Part shown: positions 12,701 through 22,920 of the stretch, piece after piece | How the letters are laid out: each line of letters starts with the position of its first letter | How positions within the stretch are numbered: the stretch's first letter is position 1 | NCBI GenBank assembly: GCA_015478945.1 | Contig: JABUQX010061828.1 | Location: forward strand, 7,501 to 33,972 | From: Trachelipus rathkii | Taxonomy: Eukaryota > Arthropoda > Malacostraca > Isopoda > Trachelipodidae | Direction: 5' to 3' | Length of the DNA stretch: 26,472 bases | The notes under the pieces: generated by a model | Seen by the model: only the letters and a program-made list of their open reading frames with translations | Databases searched by the model: none | Told to the model about the DNA's origin: nothing | Position numbers and translations under genes: made by a program

Positions 12701-13740
12701 TTATTGATTGTTTTTTATTTATCTTTTTTCGTGTTCACTTTATGGTATGTAGGTATCTTTTATCCATTTATGGATAGCCGAAAAAACTCGTCCATTGGAT
12801 TAAGATGAGTAAATAAGGATTAAGTTAAATAGAGAGAGTGCTATTAACGTAACCATAATTCTATTCGTTGTTTGTAGCGATACGTGTATAGAAATGATTA
12901 ACTGGGCAAATGTTATGATATATGGGCTTTATACAAGAACAACTTAGATATAATTTTAATTGAGCCAAATGAAGTGGACTTAACTGGTTACCTGGAGACT
13001 ATTAATTTTTAAGGTCACAAAAGGGTAGCATTTATTATTAAATGTAAAAAGTAATATTATGAGAAAAGATTCTTTCCACAAAAATTCATTACTGAGGGAC
13101 AAAACTAACATGAATGAGGAACAAGGTGGTGGAATGTATATATCAAAAATAGATATGGCTACAAGAGTTGAGAGTTTTTAAACAAAAAGCATTGTCAAAA
13201 AGTTTGTATATGGTGAGATAGGAGGTCATGTAAATATATAATATATCTAATTTATTATATATATACTATAAGGTAATATAAATCCAAAAAGATTAAATGG
13301 TATATAGCTTGTCAATTTTTCTTATATATTTGATTACTTTATAGTAAATAAATTTGGAAGATTATTGAGTAATCGCACTTATATATTAATATATGTCATG
13401 ATATATGTATATAAATATAGTAATACTTTACTATATTTATTTAACCCAATCGCAGCTCTTGCATAATCGTTAGCTATTGATGAGAGCTTATGTATTCTGT
13501 ACATGATGATCACCTAACTTAACATGGAGCTATGCATACCATTATTCATACAGCCAATTTATTATATGGAGACATGCACCGACTTATCCGAGTACTTTAC
13601 TGTCTAATGTATAAGAAGTAATATAATGTATAATAAATTTATATACTCGAGATACGTAGTTTATCATAGATCACTTAGTATAATGCAACCCAGTATTACC
13701 ACTCAGCAGGTATGTCATATACTAGTAGCTAAATCTATGC
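9771..13740. other. No gene recognised; central region around the fold, with a strand-bias switch
   Basis: Includes a C-richer stretch at 9780-10050, a TA tract at 10080-10345 and mixed AT-rich DNA. From about 11.4 kb the sequence becomes G-rich and C-poor on this strand. No open frame longer than about 60 codons, no conserved motif and no exon-like signal was seen. The texture, with random-looking words and no periodicity, suits low-accuracy sequence as well as it suits old non-coding DNA. Confidence 0.45.
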
Positions 13741-14545
13741 ACATATTTAGTTTATTTATTATATATTTACAATAATATATACATAATATACTTTACTACC
13801 TTATACCTTATTTATATATATATATGATATATAATAGCACGTTATGATCGTATACCCACCCTTATCACTAACTCTTAGTAAAGTTTATCTTGTAAATTTA
13901 TTAATTAGTATTTACTCTATAACTCTCCTCACACGCCCTAGATATAAACTCATCCAATACTCCAGATATTATCATATAATACCTGTAAAATACTACTATA
14001 CCTACTCCACTCATACTACATCATTTTCACACATTCTATAACAAGATAGCTACATATCATTATATAATATGAGTATATATAAATATATATACATACACCA
14101 TATATGTATGTATGGAGTCAGTATACTATATTTATTATATAATTTATTACTTATTTTTATAGTTAAAAAAAAATTTAATCTTATACGTATAAGTATATAT
14201 ATAATCTATTATTACTATTCTATACATCTAACTATATAATGTATAATTTTATTATTTGTGAGTCACACACTATTTTCTCTATTGGATATCACTACTAGCT
14301 GGTATCATATTCTTTATTTATATTTATTATATTATACATATTTAAATTATAATATATATATTATTTAACAGTATTACTATACACACATATTATATATAAA
14401 TATATAAGAATATATAATAATATATATATGATAATTCTATATATATATTATTACCATTAATATATATATAATTATATCATATCTTATATAATATATATTA
14501 TATTATATATAATATATAACGTATATATATATATAGGGTAAACTT
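13740..14545. repeat. TA-rich simple repeat with short interruptions
   Basis: TA tracts (about 13740-13835, 14040-14130 and 14330-14540) alternate with AT-rich unique sequence. A 65-codon frame at 13844-14041 has no recognisable similarity and lies between the tracts. Confidence 0.7.
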
Positions 14546-14559
14546 TTCTTAGTTTTTTT

Positions 14560-14800
14560 ATAAAAATTAATTATCACATAATATACATGTACGATTTTTT
14601 CTTTCAAGAATACTACTCACACTGTTGAAACACACAGAATTTCATAATGTCAATTCACTATACTTAACAAAACATATTAGAACTGCATTTCAATTGTGGA
14701 ACTTGTTCCAGAAAAGGTCACACATTCCATTTGTTACAATGGTTTTGATATAGTCAACGTACAATACTCATGTCTGGGCTTATTACAAAAATCAATAAAT
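14560..14800 (-). repeat. Noisy inverted-repeat segment (pairs with about 5250-5565)
   Basis: Read as reverse complement, it follows 5280-5565 through GCCCAGAC (14772-14779) and ACATGT (about 14585-14591), with intervening partial words. The right copy is shorter than the left, so one side carries insertions or the other deletions. Confidence 0.5.
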
Positions 14801-15310
14801 AAAACCTAATAATATATATAATATAATTCAATAATAATATATAATCCATAATACTATAATACTTATATAAATAGAATGTATCAAGAATATATACATATAA
14901 TTAATCCAATAATAATATAAATAATAAAAAAAATGATAATGATAATAATTATAAGAAATAAATTAAAATTAACAATAAATATACAGTCAAATCAATTAAT
15001 AATAATAATAATTAATAATAAATAATTAGATAATACTAAATGTATGAACTTTATTTATACGAAAAAAATAAAAAATACTAAGTTCAAAAAAGGAAAAAAA
15101 TTTGTAATGAATATAATTCTAAAACCAACATTCAATAAGCATAATTATTTTATAAATATCTCAACTACATACATAATACTAATTTAAATAATACTATAGA
15201 ATAATAAATTATTACATTCTTTATTAATATATAATTAATTAATATATAATAATTAATAAATAATAATATTAAATTAATAAGTTGCACTAAGCTCATAAAA
15301 ATTAAAAAAA
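14800..15310. repeat. (AAT)n-rich simple repeat
   Basis: Imperfect AAT/AATA repeats, clearest at 14925-15045 and 15210-15290. This is the reverse-complement partner of the ATT-rich tract at 4716-5240 at the expected mirrored position. Confidence 0.8.
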
Positions 15311-15469
15311 ATTGAAGGAAAACATAATGCAGGATAAACCCGCAGGAATAATAGAACTGTATGCACGAGGCGAGACATGAGAGGTTTTAGCGTAACTCAG
15401 TATATAAAGATTTGGGATCATGTCGTTTATCTGCCTGATAGTCTACAACGGGTTTTAGTATCATACTTA

Positions 15470-16240
15470 TACTATTATATACTTATATATTTATTATATT
15501 ATTTATTATTATATAATTATATTATAATATTATATTATTTTCTATATATAATTATATTATATATATCATATTATTATTATTTATATACGAGCTGGTGAAA
15601 GATTACGAGTCATTAGCGATTGTATGGCTAAAGCCCAAACTTAACAGGGTCAAACAGGTTTCTTTAGACCCTCAAAAATTTGTTCAACACAGCCTTTGAA
15701 GAATAAGTTCTCGTATATTCTATCCTAAATTGTTAGCAAAAAAAATTTTGCCATATTTTTAATAAGACATGTACTGTTAATTTATATATTAATTATATTT
15801 ATTTATATATAATATATATATATATTACTAATAATTAATTATTATTATTATATATTTATATTTATTATAATATTAATAATATATATATTAATATATTATC
15901 TATTTATTGTTTTATATAATTAATATATTTAGATTATTATATATTATATTATTATAATATATATTATATGTGCAGAATACTTATTTGCATAATGTTGCGA
16001 TAAAATTCTTTTTTTTTCAACATAAAGCTGGAACATATTATATGTATATATATTATATATACTATTATAATATTTATATATAATATTATTAATATATATT
16101 TATATATATAGTATATTATAATTATATTATTTAGTTATAACTTATTTTATATTATATTAGTTATATTTTATTTTTATATATTATATATAATTAATTAATA
16201 TAGTTATATAATATATAATCATTATTTTAGGATATAAAAG
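15470..16240. repeat. TA/ATT-rich repeats with two short unique islands
   Basis: TA tracts at about 15470-15590, 15780-15970 and 16035-16240 surround unique AT-rich islands at about 15600-15775 and 15970-16035. None holds a frame or motif. This is the 3' flank of the - strand PKC-delta copy. Confidence 0.7.
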
Positions 16241-16446
16241 AAAATGAGTGGTGTATAATCCTCTTCAACAAAAAATTTAACTTCAATTTTCGAATGATAA
16301 ACACTTGTTTGCATAGCAGAAAATTTATATGTATTCCAAAATCAGTTTTAATTTAATGGGAGGAACCTCTTCTAACTTCTTATCTTTGCATCCTTTTCTA
16401 TCTTTATCAATTATTTTTTTTTAATTTAATGAGTTTACTTAGTTTA

Positions 16447-16599
16447 TCACGATCTGTCCGTAATATTATTTGTATAAGTAAGAAAGTCCTTAAAAGGAGT
16501 TTGGTCCATCGTTTCAAGTATACTATCGTCTAAGGGTGTTAGGGCAGCATTTCGTTTGGTAAACGAGCGATCAAAGTATTGTACATCTAAAATATGTCT
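16447..16599 (-). CDS. Protein kinase C delta, terminal coding exon (C-terminal tail)
   Basis: An intact 51-codon exon including the TGA stop (16447-16449). Its acceptor is TTTTTTTCAG at 16600-16609. After 10 linker residues it reads Q-Y-F-D, the NFD-like motif of AGC kinases, then a turn motif A-L-T-P-L-D and M-D-Q, then the hydrophobic motif region TPFKDFLTYTN. This is the regulatory tail that is phosphorylated to stabilise PKC and packs on the N-lobe. It continues in phase 0 from the exon at 16764-16904, and the combined length from the kinase core to the stop matches PKC delta. Oddities: an extra Leu between F-K-D-F and T-Y compared with the usual F-x-x-F-[ST]-[YF], and N-N instead of N-P after it. 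ATTAAA words in the 3' flank (16352-16357 and 16425-16430 on this strand) are weak poly(A) signal candidates. A corrupted copy lies at 3003-3150. Confidence 0.95.
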   Translation of the reverse strand, partial: RHILDVQYFDRSFTKRNAALTPLDDSILETMDQTPFKDFLTYTNNITDRS

Positions 16600-16763
16600 C
16601 TGAAAAAAATATTTAATCAATATTGTCTCTGAGAAAAATTACATATTTTAGATTTTTATTTTTCAATTGAGGTGAAGGTTATTTATTTCAGATTTAGATA
16701 GGGATGTCTCTAAAAGATGTACGTGAGCATTAATTGTTAAGCAATTATTATTTGTGAACTTAC
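16600..16763 (-). other. Last PKC-delta intron (164 nt)
   Basis: Donor GTAAGT at 16758-16763 and acceptor CAG at 16600-16602, both read on the - strand; exons on both sides are in phase 0. A second acceptor-like copy, TTTTTCTCAG followed by AGACA, lies 29 bases upstream (CAG at 16629-16631). It would shift the frame and run into a TGA, so it is not expected to give the normal protein. Confidence 0.85.
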
Positions 16764-16904
16764 TAATCTAGGTTTATAAGGTGTTTCAACTTCTTTCTTT
16801 TCAATCTTATTCCAATCAACATATTTGAAGAATTGGTGACATTTAATTTCGCCATTCGGACTATAAGGTGGACCAATTCTTCGTGAAGCATCTTTATCCA
16901 ATAG
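16764..16904 (-). CDS. Protein kinase C delta, penultimate coding exon (end of kinase domain)
   Basis: Exactly 47 codons between the acceptor GCTTCACAG (AG at 16905-16906) and the donor GTAAGT, in phase 0 at both ends. It opens with LLDKDASRRIG, the helix-I region of the C-lobe with the conserved R-I-G. It continues through Y-S-P-N-G-E-I, then Q-F-F-K-Y-V-D-W (the H-P-F-F-x-x-I-D-W block of AGC kinases) and TPYKPRL, the P-P-F-x-P entry to the C-terminal tail. The Y-S-P-x-G-[DE]-I insertion is what I recall from insect PKC delta. The upstream exon ends S-L-L-K-M, which joins perfectly. The left copy of this exon (2666 onward) is identical for 16 codons and then breaks up. Confidence 0.95.
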
Positions 16905-18750
16905 CTGTGAAGCAAATTAGATATTGAGATATAATTAGCTCTGTATTATTAGCTTAAAGCATCTAAAAGTAATTGTTTTTGTTAAAAATATTGTTCGTGC
17001 TTAACAGGCCTTTAACTATTCAAGGAGAAAAGCTCTCTTGGAAACTGCTTACAAGGACTATACAAAAATGAGTAAGATGGAGTTGGACAAGGAAAAAATA
17101 CTTCTGGAATAGTCTAGAGTTGAATTAAAGTCAAAACTTTGAGCGAATAGTTTAGTTTTTGCATATGGTAAGACAGCAGAACTGCCGTCTGAAGATACAA
17201 GAGGATTGAAAGAGGGAGAAGCAAAGTTAGAGCTCACATATTTTTGCTAAATGTCAGCAGGAAAAGCAAGAGATTTAGAAGTCAGAAAGATCATTGCATT
17301 TTCTGCGGTGAAAAGAGCTTTTAGTCTCTCAATGAATAGATTTTGCACGTTTTCAAGATGAAATGTAAGAAGCACGAGTTTTAAGAGTTTGAAAATGTTG
17401 GTAATATTTGAAATATCGCAAAAACATGGAAAGATATAACAAAATTATTAGTTTACGTTGAAGAGAAATAGAATGAAATGTACGTAACCATGCCGGAGAG
17501 AATCTCCTCGATTATGCGCTCCTTGCACTACGAAGGATCCCTCCAGCCGAAACTATGAACCATCTATGGGAAATCAAAGAAATTCAATAGCAAGTCCAAC
17601 CAGTTCGCAGCACCAACGTGCAAAAACATCTCGCCGAAGACGGGTCGTTTAACGGAAGATTAGAAGATATAAACCAGGATACGTAGATAGAAGGTGACCT
17701 GAGGAAGCCAGAGAAGGAAAGAATTTAGCAGTATAAGGTGAAGGGTTAAAAGTTAATTAAGATCTAGCAAGATCTAGTAAGTTGTGTTCATCTCCAAGAC
17801 GATTGGGGAGACAGGTAGGGAGTAGAACCAACTGTTCAAGGTTGTTCTGAATAAAGAAATACTAGGAGAGCTCAGCAGCTGTATCTTGCGAACTAGAGGG
17901 AAGTTATTTTTGGTGGTGAACACTGAAATCGCCCAAAATTTCTGTGTTAAACACTGAATTTATCCTAAATGGTGATTTTTGAGAAAGGAGAAGAAGAGAG
18001 TATGTATTTCATTTTGGAGTGTAGATAGTTAACGAATTTACAATAGGCACAAAATAGGGGTTAAATAGACATAACAAATTAATTTAATTATAGATTGACG
18101 AGAGACCTAAACCATATTGTCGAAAATTCAGAAGACTCCAAATTAGAATCACGAGAACAGATAACATCGTTTGTACATATGAGCATCATTCGCCTTTGGC
18201 TGAAATTTTGGGGTAAAGGCAGTAGGTGGTAGCAGAATAGGGTTGTTGCCAGAGCAGCCAGGCTCTTGAATTTCAGTTAAGAACAAGAGATTAACTCTAG
18301 GAGAAGAGAGATGTTGTTCGACAAAGTGGAAATAAGAACAGAAACCACGAATGTTGCAGAAATTAAAGAAGAAAGAGGACCGTGAATCGGAACAGGTCTG
18401 AAGAGTACCAATAATACGAGACCACCCATCAGAGGCAAGAGATGATGTTTGGAGTGGTGGAAGTCACTCCTCTTGGCTCCTTCGAGGAAATGTTTTGTGA
18501 GGCATTCTTGTTGAATTTATATGTAAGATTTGTGTATGTGTAAAAGTATTGTGGCGTGAGAAAAAAGTGACTATAGGACAAGTCTATAGACACTTTGGTG
18601 TAAAAGACATAAAAATGTGTGGAGGAAGACGAACCTGTGTGCAAGCGGAATGATAAACACAACCTAACACCCAATATCCCCAGTGGTAGGTGCTTTCTGG
18701 CATTCTTACTTCCTATCATTTCTATGGCTGAACGCCTATTGTCTTCCAAC
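16840..18750 (-). repeat. High-identity core of the inverted repeat, right arm
   Basis: Reverse complement of 844-2739. It holds the same LINE fragment and the same PKC exon acceptor. On this side the exon and the sequence beyond it stay intact, whereas the left copy breaks up. That asymmetry marks this arm as the better-corrected copy. Confidence 0.95.
16995..18505 (-). mobile_element. Inverted copy of the jockey/CR1-type LINE fragment
   Basis: This is the same truncated LINE as at 1064-2575, on the other strand and nearly base-for-base identical, with the same stops and frame breaks. It includes the G-D-F-S-V-H-H endonuclease motif (about 17914-17940) and the S-G-H in place of S-D-H. Identical decay in both arms means the copies arose after the element had already degenerated, or are the same DNA read twice. 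A 106-codon open frame at 18429-18749 is only part of this element plus flank, not an independent gene. Confidence 0.85.
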
Positions 18751-18751
18751 T

Positions 18752-19262
18752 ATATATATTTTATATATCATATGATATATATATATAATATATTATTAGT
18801 GACGAATACGTGTGATTAATATGATTATTTGAATTTGAATTATTTGTAACAACTCAATATGATCTAAATTATATATATACTATATATATATTTATAATAT
18901 TTATATATATTTAAATAATTATGAATATGCTTTTATATTTTTCTTTTATAAGTATCTAAAATATTACTATAAATATATATATTTAATTATATATATATAA
19001 TTATTATATCTTATTATTATTTATTATTATTCATTAATTTCATATATAACTATATATATATTACATATAATTATATTATATTATATTATTATTATTTTAT
19101 TATTATATATATATATTATATATGTACTACTATTATAATTATTTATTAGTATTTATATTAATATACTAATTATAATAATTATTTATACTATAATATATAT
19201 ATTATATTAATTATGTATATTATTATTTATATAATATATATATATATTATATATATTATAAA
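18752..19262. repeat. (TA)n / (ATT)n simple repeat
   Basis: TA runs with ATT units, interrupted by unique AT-rich words near 18795-18870 and 18920-18960. It mirrors the intronic TA tract at 395-842 but is longer and differently interrupted, as expected for poorly resolved simple repeats. Confidence 0.85.
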
Positions 19263-19367
19263 GAATTGAAGATTTAATTGAGAAATTTCACATTTATTAG
19301 ATATGTGACATGAACAAAATTGAACTCATTTAATCCCAAAGGAATTAAATCTTGGAGAATTCTTAAC

Positions 19368-19586
19368 CATTCTTTAGCATACTGATTGTCGACCCTCCCT
19401 ATAAAGGAAGCGAATGGATAAAAATGATCGGCATCTTCGTTACATATTAACAAACAAATGATCTTCATACACAGCCTTTAAATGGGGATTTTACCAAAAA
19501 TCATCATTTCGTAAAGAATATATATAACTTACCTAAAAACACTCCCCCCATTCAACCACTCATTTCCTTCACACTCATTTTATAAC
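19368..19586 (-). pseudogene. PKC-delta kinase exon, degraded inverted copy of 104-299
   Basis: Read on the - strand it follows the left exon: TACGAAATGATGAT, then TTTAAAGGCTGTGTA, GATCATTTG, a CGCTTCCT word and CTAAAGA at the donor. The acceptor side (AG at 19587-19588) and donor side (GTTAAG, 19362-19367) are recognisable but damaged. Its first half is garbled. Its second half has a frame containing ICNEDADHFYPFASFIGR, which looks closer to the expected PKC segment (I-C-N-E, F-Y-P) than the left copy does. The two copies therefore carry complementary errors. A 64-codon open frame at 19274-19468 is this exon read through its donor, not a separate gene. Confidence 0.75.
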
Positions 19587-19694
19587 CTTTAAATATAAAT
19601 AAATTTAATAATAGATAATAAGAAACGTATAAGAATTTCTGTATTCAATTAAGTTTTTCTATATCATTCATAAACACTTTCAGAAATTTACCTT

Positions 19695-19790
19695 GAATAT
19701 AATATTATATTATTATAATAATATCTATATAGTTATATATATATTATATATATATATATTTATATATATAATATATATATATCTTATTTA

Positions 19791-19823
<33 letters not shown>

Positions 19824-20060
19824 AATTATATTATCATTAAATATTCATTATATATAATATATATTAATATTATATTATATTAATATTAAATATCTATATT
19901 ATAATATCATTCAATATATTTATATATATTAATAATATAGGTATATATAGTATTAATTATATATAATATTTTAATACATGTATATATATATTTTTATATA
20001 TATATTAATATATTAATTATATATTACATTTTATATAATATAATTATATTATATATATCT
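19695..20060. repeat. (TA)n-rich simple repeat
   Basis: Nearly pure TA/ATT repeat starting at the outer limit of the detectable inverted repeat. Its left partner, if any, lies outside the window. Confidence 0.9.
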
Positions 20061-20079
20061 TCACCAATCTCGATACTCC

Positions 20080-21240
20080 CAGATTGGGACAGGAGGAACA
20101 ACTACACCGGAAATATAGAAAATTATAGATAGCTGTATAATTTTCTATTCTTATTCTCTACTGCCATTCTACTCCCTCAGTAGCTCTGAAGTATATGGTC
20201 CGTTCCGAGCAGTGTGTTCACATAAAGATCTCCGCGACAGGACCCTTTCCTGTGGTATATCGTCATTATGCTCATGATTCGATTCACTTACCTGCAGGCC
20301 TCATCACACCAACCAATCACCCCTTCACAAACCCCACGATTTACTTACTATTATACACCTTTCTCTCGCCTCTGCCAACTTATGTTTCTTTACTTTAGAC
20401 TATCCTTTATTTACCTTCATTCCCGTCATCCCTATCTTTAGGAACTCCACTCATCCATCCAGTCGATTTCTCCAGATACAAATCATCATACATTAGGTAT
20501 ATCTAAGCTTTATAATCAAACATATCATCCATCTCTTATCCAAAGATAACGCACCAATTCTCATTTTAATTTATCTCTTCAATTTATTGAACATAATACA
20601 ATAACTCCTTACACACTTTTTGTATCCTCAATCTTCATCATCTTCATAATCATCACTAACACGCTCCTAGGATTATCCATCTGTAAAGATTGTCTCTAGA
20701 TCTATAACCTCGTACTCCATCCTCACCATAGTTTTTAATACTATATCGCGATTAACTCCGATAAGATACTAACCTTCAAGCAAAATCCTAGCAACTCAAA
20801 GAATTTTAGTCCTTTTGTATTTACCAAGGACTTAATTGCACCAGCCACCTCCTAAAATTATCCAACTTCAGTACTTTTACACGGCTGCATCAATCCATTC
20901 TCATTTACATCCAACCGTATATCTAAATACTTTTAAACTCAGAAACCTTGTTTCAATTGATCGTTAAACCAAAATTATTTCACACAAAGGACTCTTTGCT
21001 CAATAATATCACCTTATCAACTTAATAATTACCATCCCACTCATTCAGAATATCTTACCTTTTATTTTCAATATCCCTTCTTTGCAACCTACCAAAGCCT
21101 CACTAGCCTATCAACCTTTCTTCAGCCATTCGTCTCATAAACAACGGACGAGGACACACGAGAGACCAAATGGATCAAGCGGTCACCCTCGAGAAACCCA
21201 GACCACTTTCTACCACCTGCTTCCAGTCCTGTATCAGTTG
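20080..21240. other. No gene recognised; C-rich, G-poor sequence
   Basis: A more complex stretch with a strong excess of C over G on this strand (CA/CT-rich words such as CATCACACCAACC). A 67-codon frame at 20195-20398 has no recognisable similarity and ends in P/T/L-rich low-complexity residues. I searched by eye for the upstream PKC exons on the - strand and did not find one. Confidence 0.5.
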
Positions 21241-21590
21241 TTTTAATAGAAACCATTATATTTGTATAATGGTAATCTCATGAACTTAACTACAGACTTT
21301 TATTAGTATTTTAGTTCTTAAGTCAATTTGGCTGATTTTTCAGAAATTCACCATTTAATGGTTTCATTTAAATTGTTGTAATTTTCTTACTATATTTAGT
21401 ATATACATAAACTGTATATTTACCTAACCACCAAACTCCATTCTTTGTACCATATTGGTTTCACAGTCAAGGTTGGCCTTCTGGTCCACAACTATGGGTC
21501 AAAGTTCGCCCTTTTGTGAAAACTCAAAATTCAACTTTTTTCTAAATTTCTACTCCAAATTCAGACTTAAAATTTACATTGAGGGACTCG
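21240..21590. other. No gene recognised; unbiased AT-rich sequence
   Basis: AT-rich DNA of normal complexity with balanced strands. A 108-codon frame starting at 21455 runs through this stretch and into the tRNA-like relic on the opposite strand; its residues show no domain or motif I know, so I do not call it a gene. Confidence 0.4.
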
Positions 21591-21805
21591 CGCGAAAAAG
21601 TAATTCTGAGATGGTAATAAATGAAGTAAGCCATGACGAAGAATCTCAGAGAGGAGATGTATCATCAACATTATCAATTTTAAAACTGCTAATGCTCCCG
21701 CAATTTAATAATATATGGAAATTATTAATCTTTCCAAGTGGGCTTCAAACCCGAGCCCTCACGTTGTTATGCAATTGTTAGATCATAATAAGAGCTGGAA
21801 CCTTC
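21590..21805 (-). mobile_element. tRNA-derived SINE relic (probable)
   Basis: On the - strand a box A-like AGCTCTTATTATGATC (21781-21796) is followed 45 bases on by a box B-like GGTTTGAAGCC (21741-21751) inside GGGTTTGAAGCCC. That is the spacing of a tRNA internal RNA polymerase III promoter. The anticodon and acceptor arms do not fold well, so this is not a working tRNA. The following sequence down to about 21590 may be the SINE body. Its 3' end is not visible as a tail or target duplication, so the limits are approximate. Confidence 0.45.
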
Positions 21806-22051
21806 TTTAATCTTATCTTCACTCCCATAAGTTTGATCATAATTTCTGTCATATTAAGGCGAAATCGTGTATTTCGAAAAAGACCCACGAGAGAGATTTA
21901 ATTATAATATATATTATATATTAATATACTTTATTATAAACTAAAATGTATAATGGATATATGATTATATATATATGAGTATATATTTATTATTATCATG
22001 AATATGATATATCATTTATATATATATACCTAATTTATATATATACTATAT

Positions 22052-22345
22052 GGAAGCGCTCAATAGCTCAGAGGTAAGCACTCGCCTAGCAGAGAGAGAG
22101 GGCCCCGAGATTCGAGACTGAGGTGGAGCGGAGGAGAAATGTGGAAAGGCATATAATTCATCGTAATAACTCTGATTTCCGTGTTCGCCAACTCAGACTG
22201 TGTGAGGAGAGTTAGATGGTCAACGGTGCCTTTGAAGCACATCTCTATAGAGGAAGGAGCGCTCCTAAGCATGACCGCTGAGTAGCCCTGGAAAAGTGCA
22301 GCTGGAGGTGTGTAGTTCATTTTGCCAGTCCGAGCTTGCAATTCT
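22052..22345 (+). mobile_element. tRNA-Ala-like SINE
   Basis: The head resembles tRNA-Ala(AGC): box A TAGCTCAGAGG (22064-22074), then CTCGCCTAGCA around the anticodon position, GGCCCCGAG, and box B GATTCGAGACT (22109-22119) at tRNA spacing. The acceptor ends do not pair properly, so this is a derived repeat, not a tRNA gene. A body of about 200 bases of average GC follows (to about 22345), standing out from the TA-rich DNA on both sides. It would be transcribed by RNA polymerase III and moved by a partner LINE; no A-tail or clear target-site duplication is visible. Open frames on the opposite strand here (22060-22341 and 22265-22447) are chance. Confidence 0.65.
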
Positions 22346-22359
22346 TCCTATTACTAGAC

Positions 22360-22920
22360 TCCATACATACAAACATGCATGATTATGAAGTATAATGAAT
22401 ATATAGGAATAGTAGGATAGAATATAACGTATACCTATATGGAGCATAGTATTAGGAAGTTCTTAAAATTATTGACGGTATTACTATATACTGTACTATG
22501 TGTATAATATTCTATAGTAATTATTTGGAGAGTACCTATCAGGGTTGGAGCAATGTATAGCGCATCATATATATAGAGAGCTATAATATATTTATATATG
22601 TATATTTTATTATAATAATATATATATATTAGACGTATATATATATACTATAACAAGATATATTAATAGTGGTTAATTTAGATATACTCACCTTAATTAT
22701 ATACTATTATAATATATATATATATATAGTATTACTTAATTCTTACTACTCACCTATATATATATATAGCATATATATACATATAGTGAGTACCCATATC
22801 CCAGATAGTAACGGACGTGATATCTATTACTTATACGGATATAATTATAATTTGTATATGATTAGTATATGATATAACTAATATATGATAGTAGTTATAG
22901 ATACGTATATGAAGTGGTAG
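22360..22920. repeat. TA-rich simple repeats and AT-rich filler
   Basis: TA tracts at about 22565-22660 and 22700-22790, with intervening AT-rich sequence and no coding signal. The 67-codon frame at 22669-22872 is Y/I-rich repeat translation. Confidence 0.7.

Noticed and set aside
844..18750. Foldback (inverted-repeat) DNA transposon with 1.9 kb terminal inverted repeats
   Set aside because: The arms contain a host gene exon, intron and LINE, the homology continues outside and inside them, and no transposase or target duplication is present at the ends.
19274..19468. 64-codon - strand frame that looks protein-like
   Set aside because: It is the second half of the degraded PKC-delta exon copy read through its donor into the intron, not an independent gene.
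21455..21781. 108-codon + strand frame
   Set aside because: It runs into the antisense tRNA-like SINE relic and shows no domain, signal or splice evidence.
22052..22130. Functional tRNA-Ala gene
   Set aside because: The acceptor and T arms do not pair, box B is degenerate, and there is no CCA-compatible 3' end or T-run terminator; a SINE head fits better.
22060..22447. Two overlapping - strand frames across the SINE
   Set aside because: They run antisense to the tRNA-like head and body and have no recognisable protein motif.
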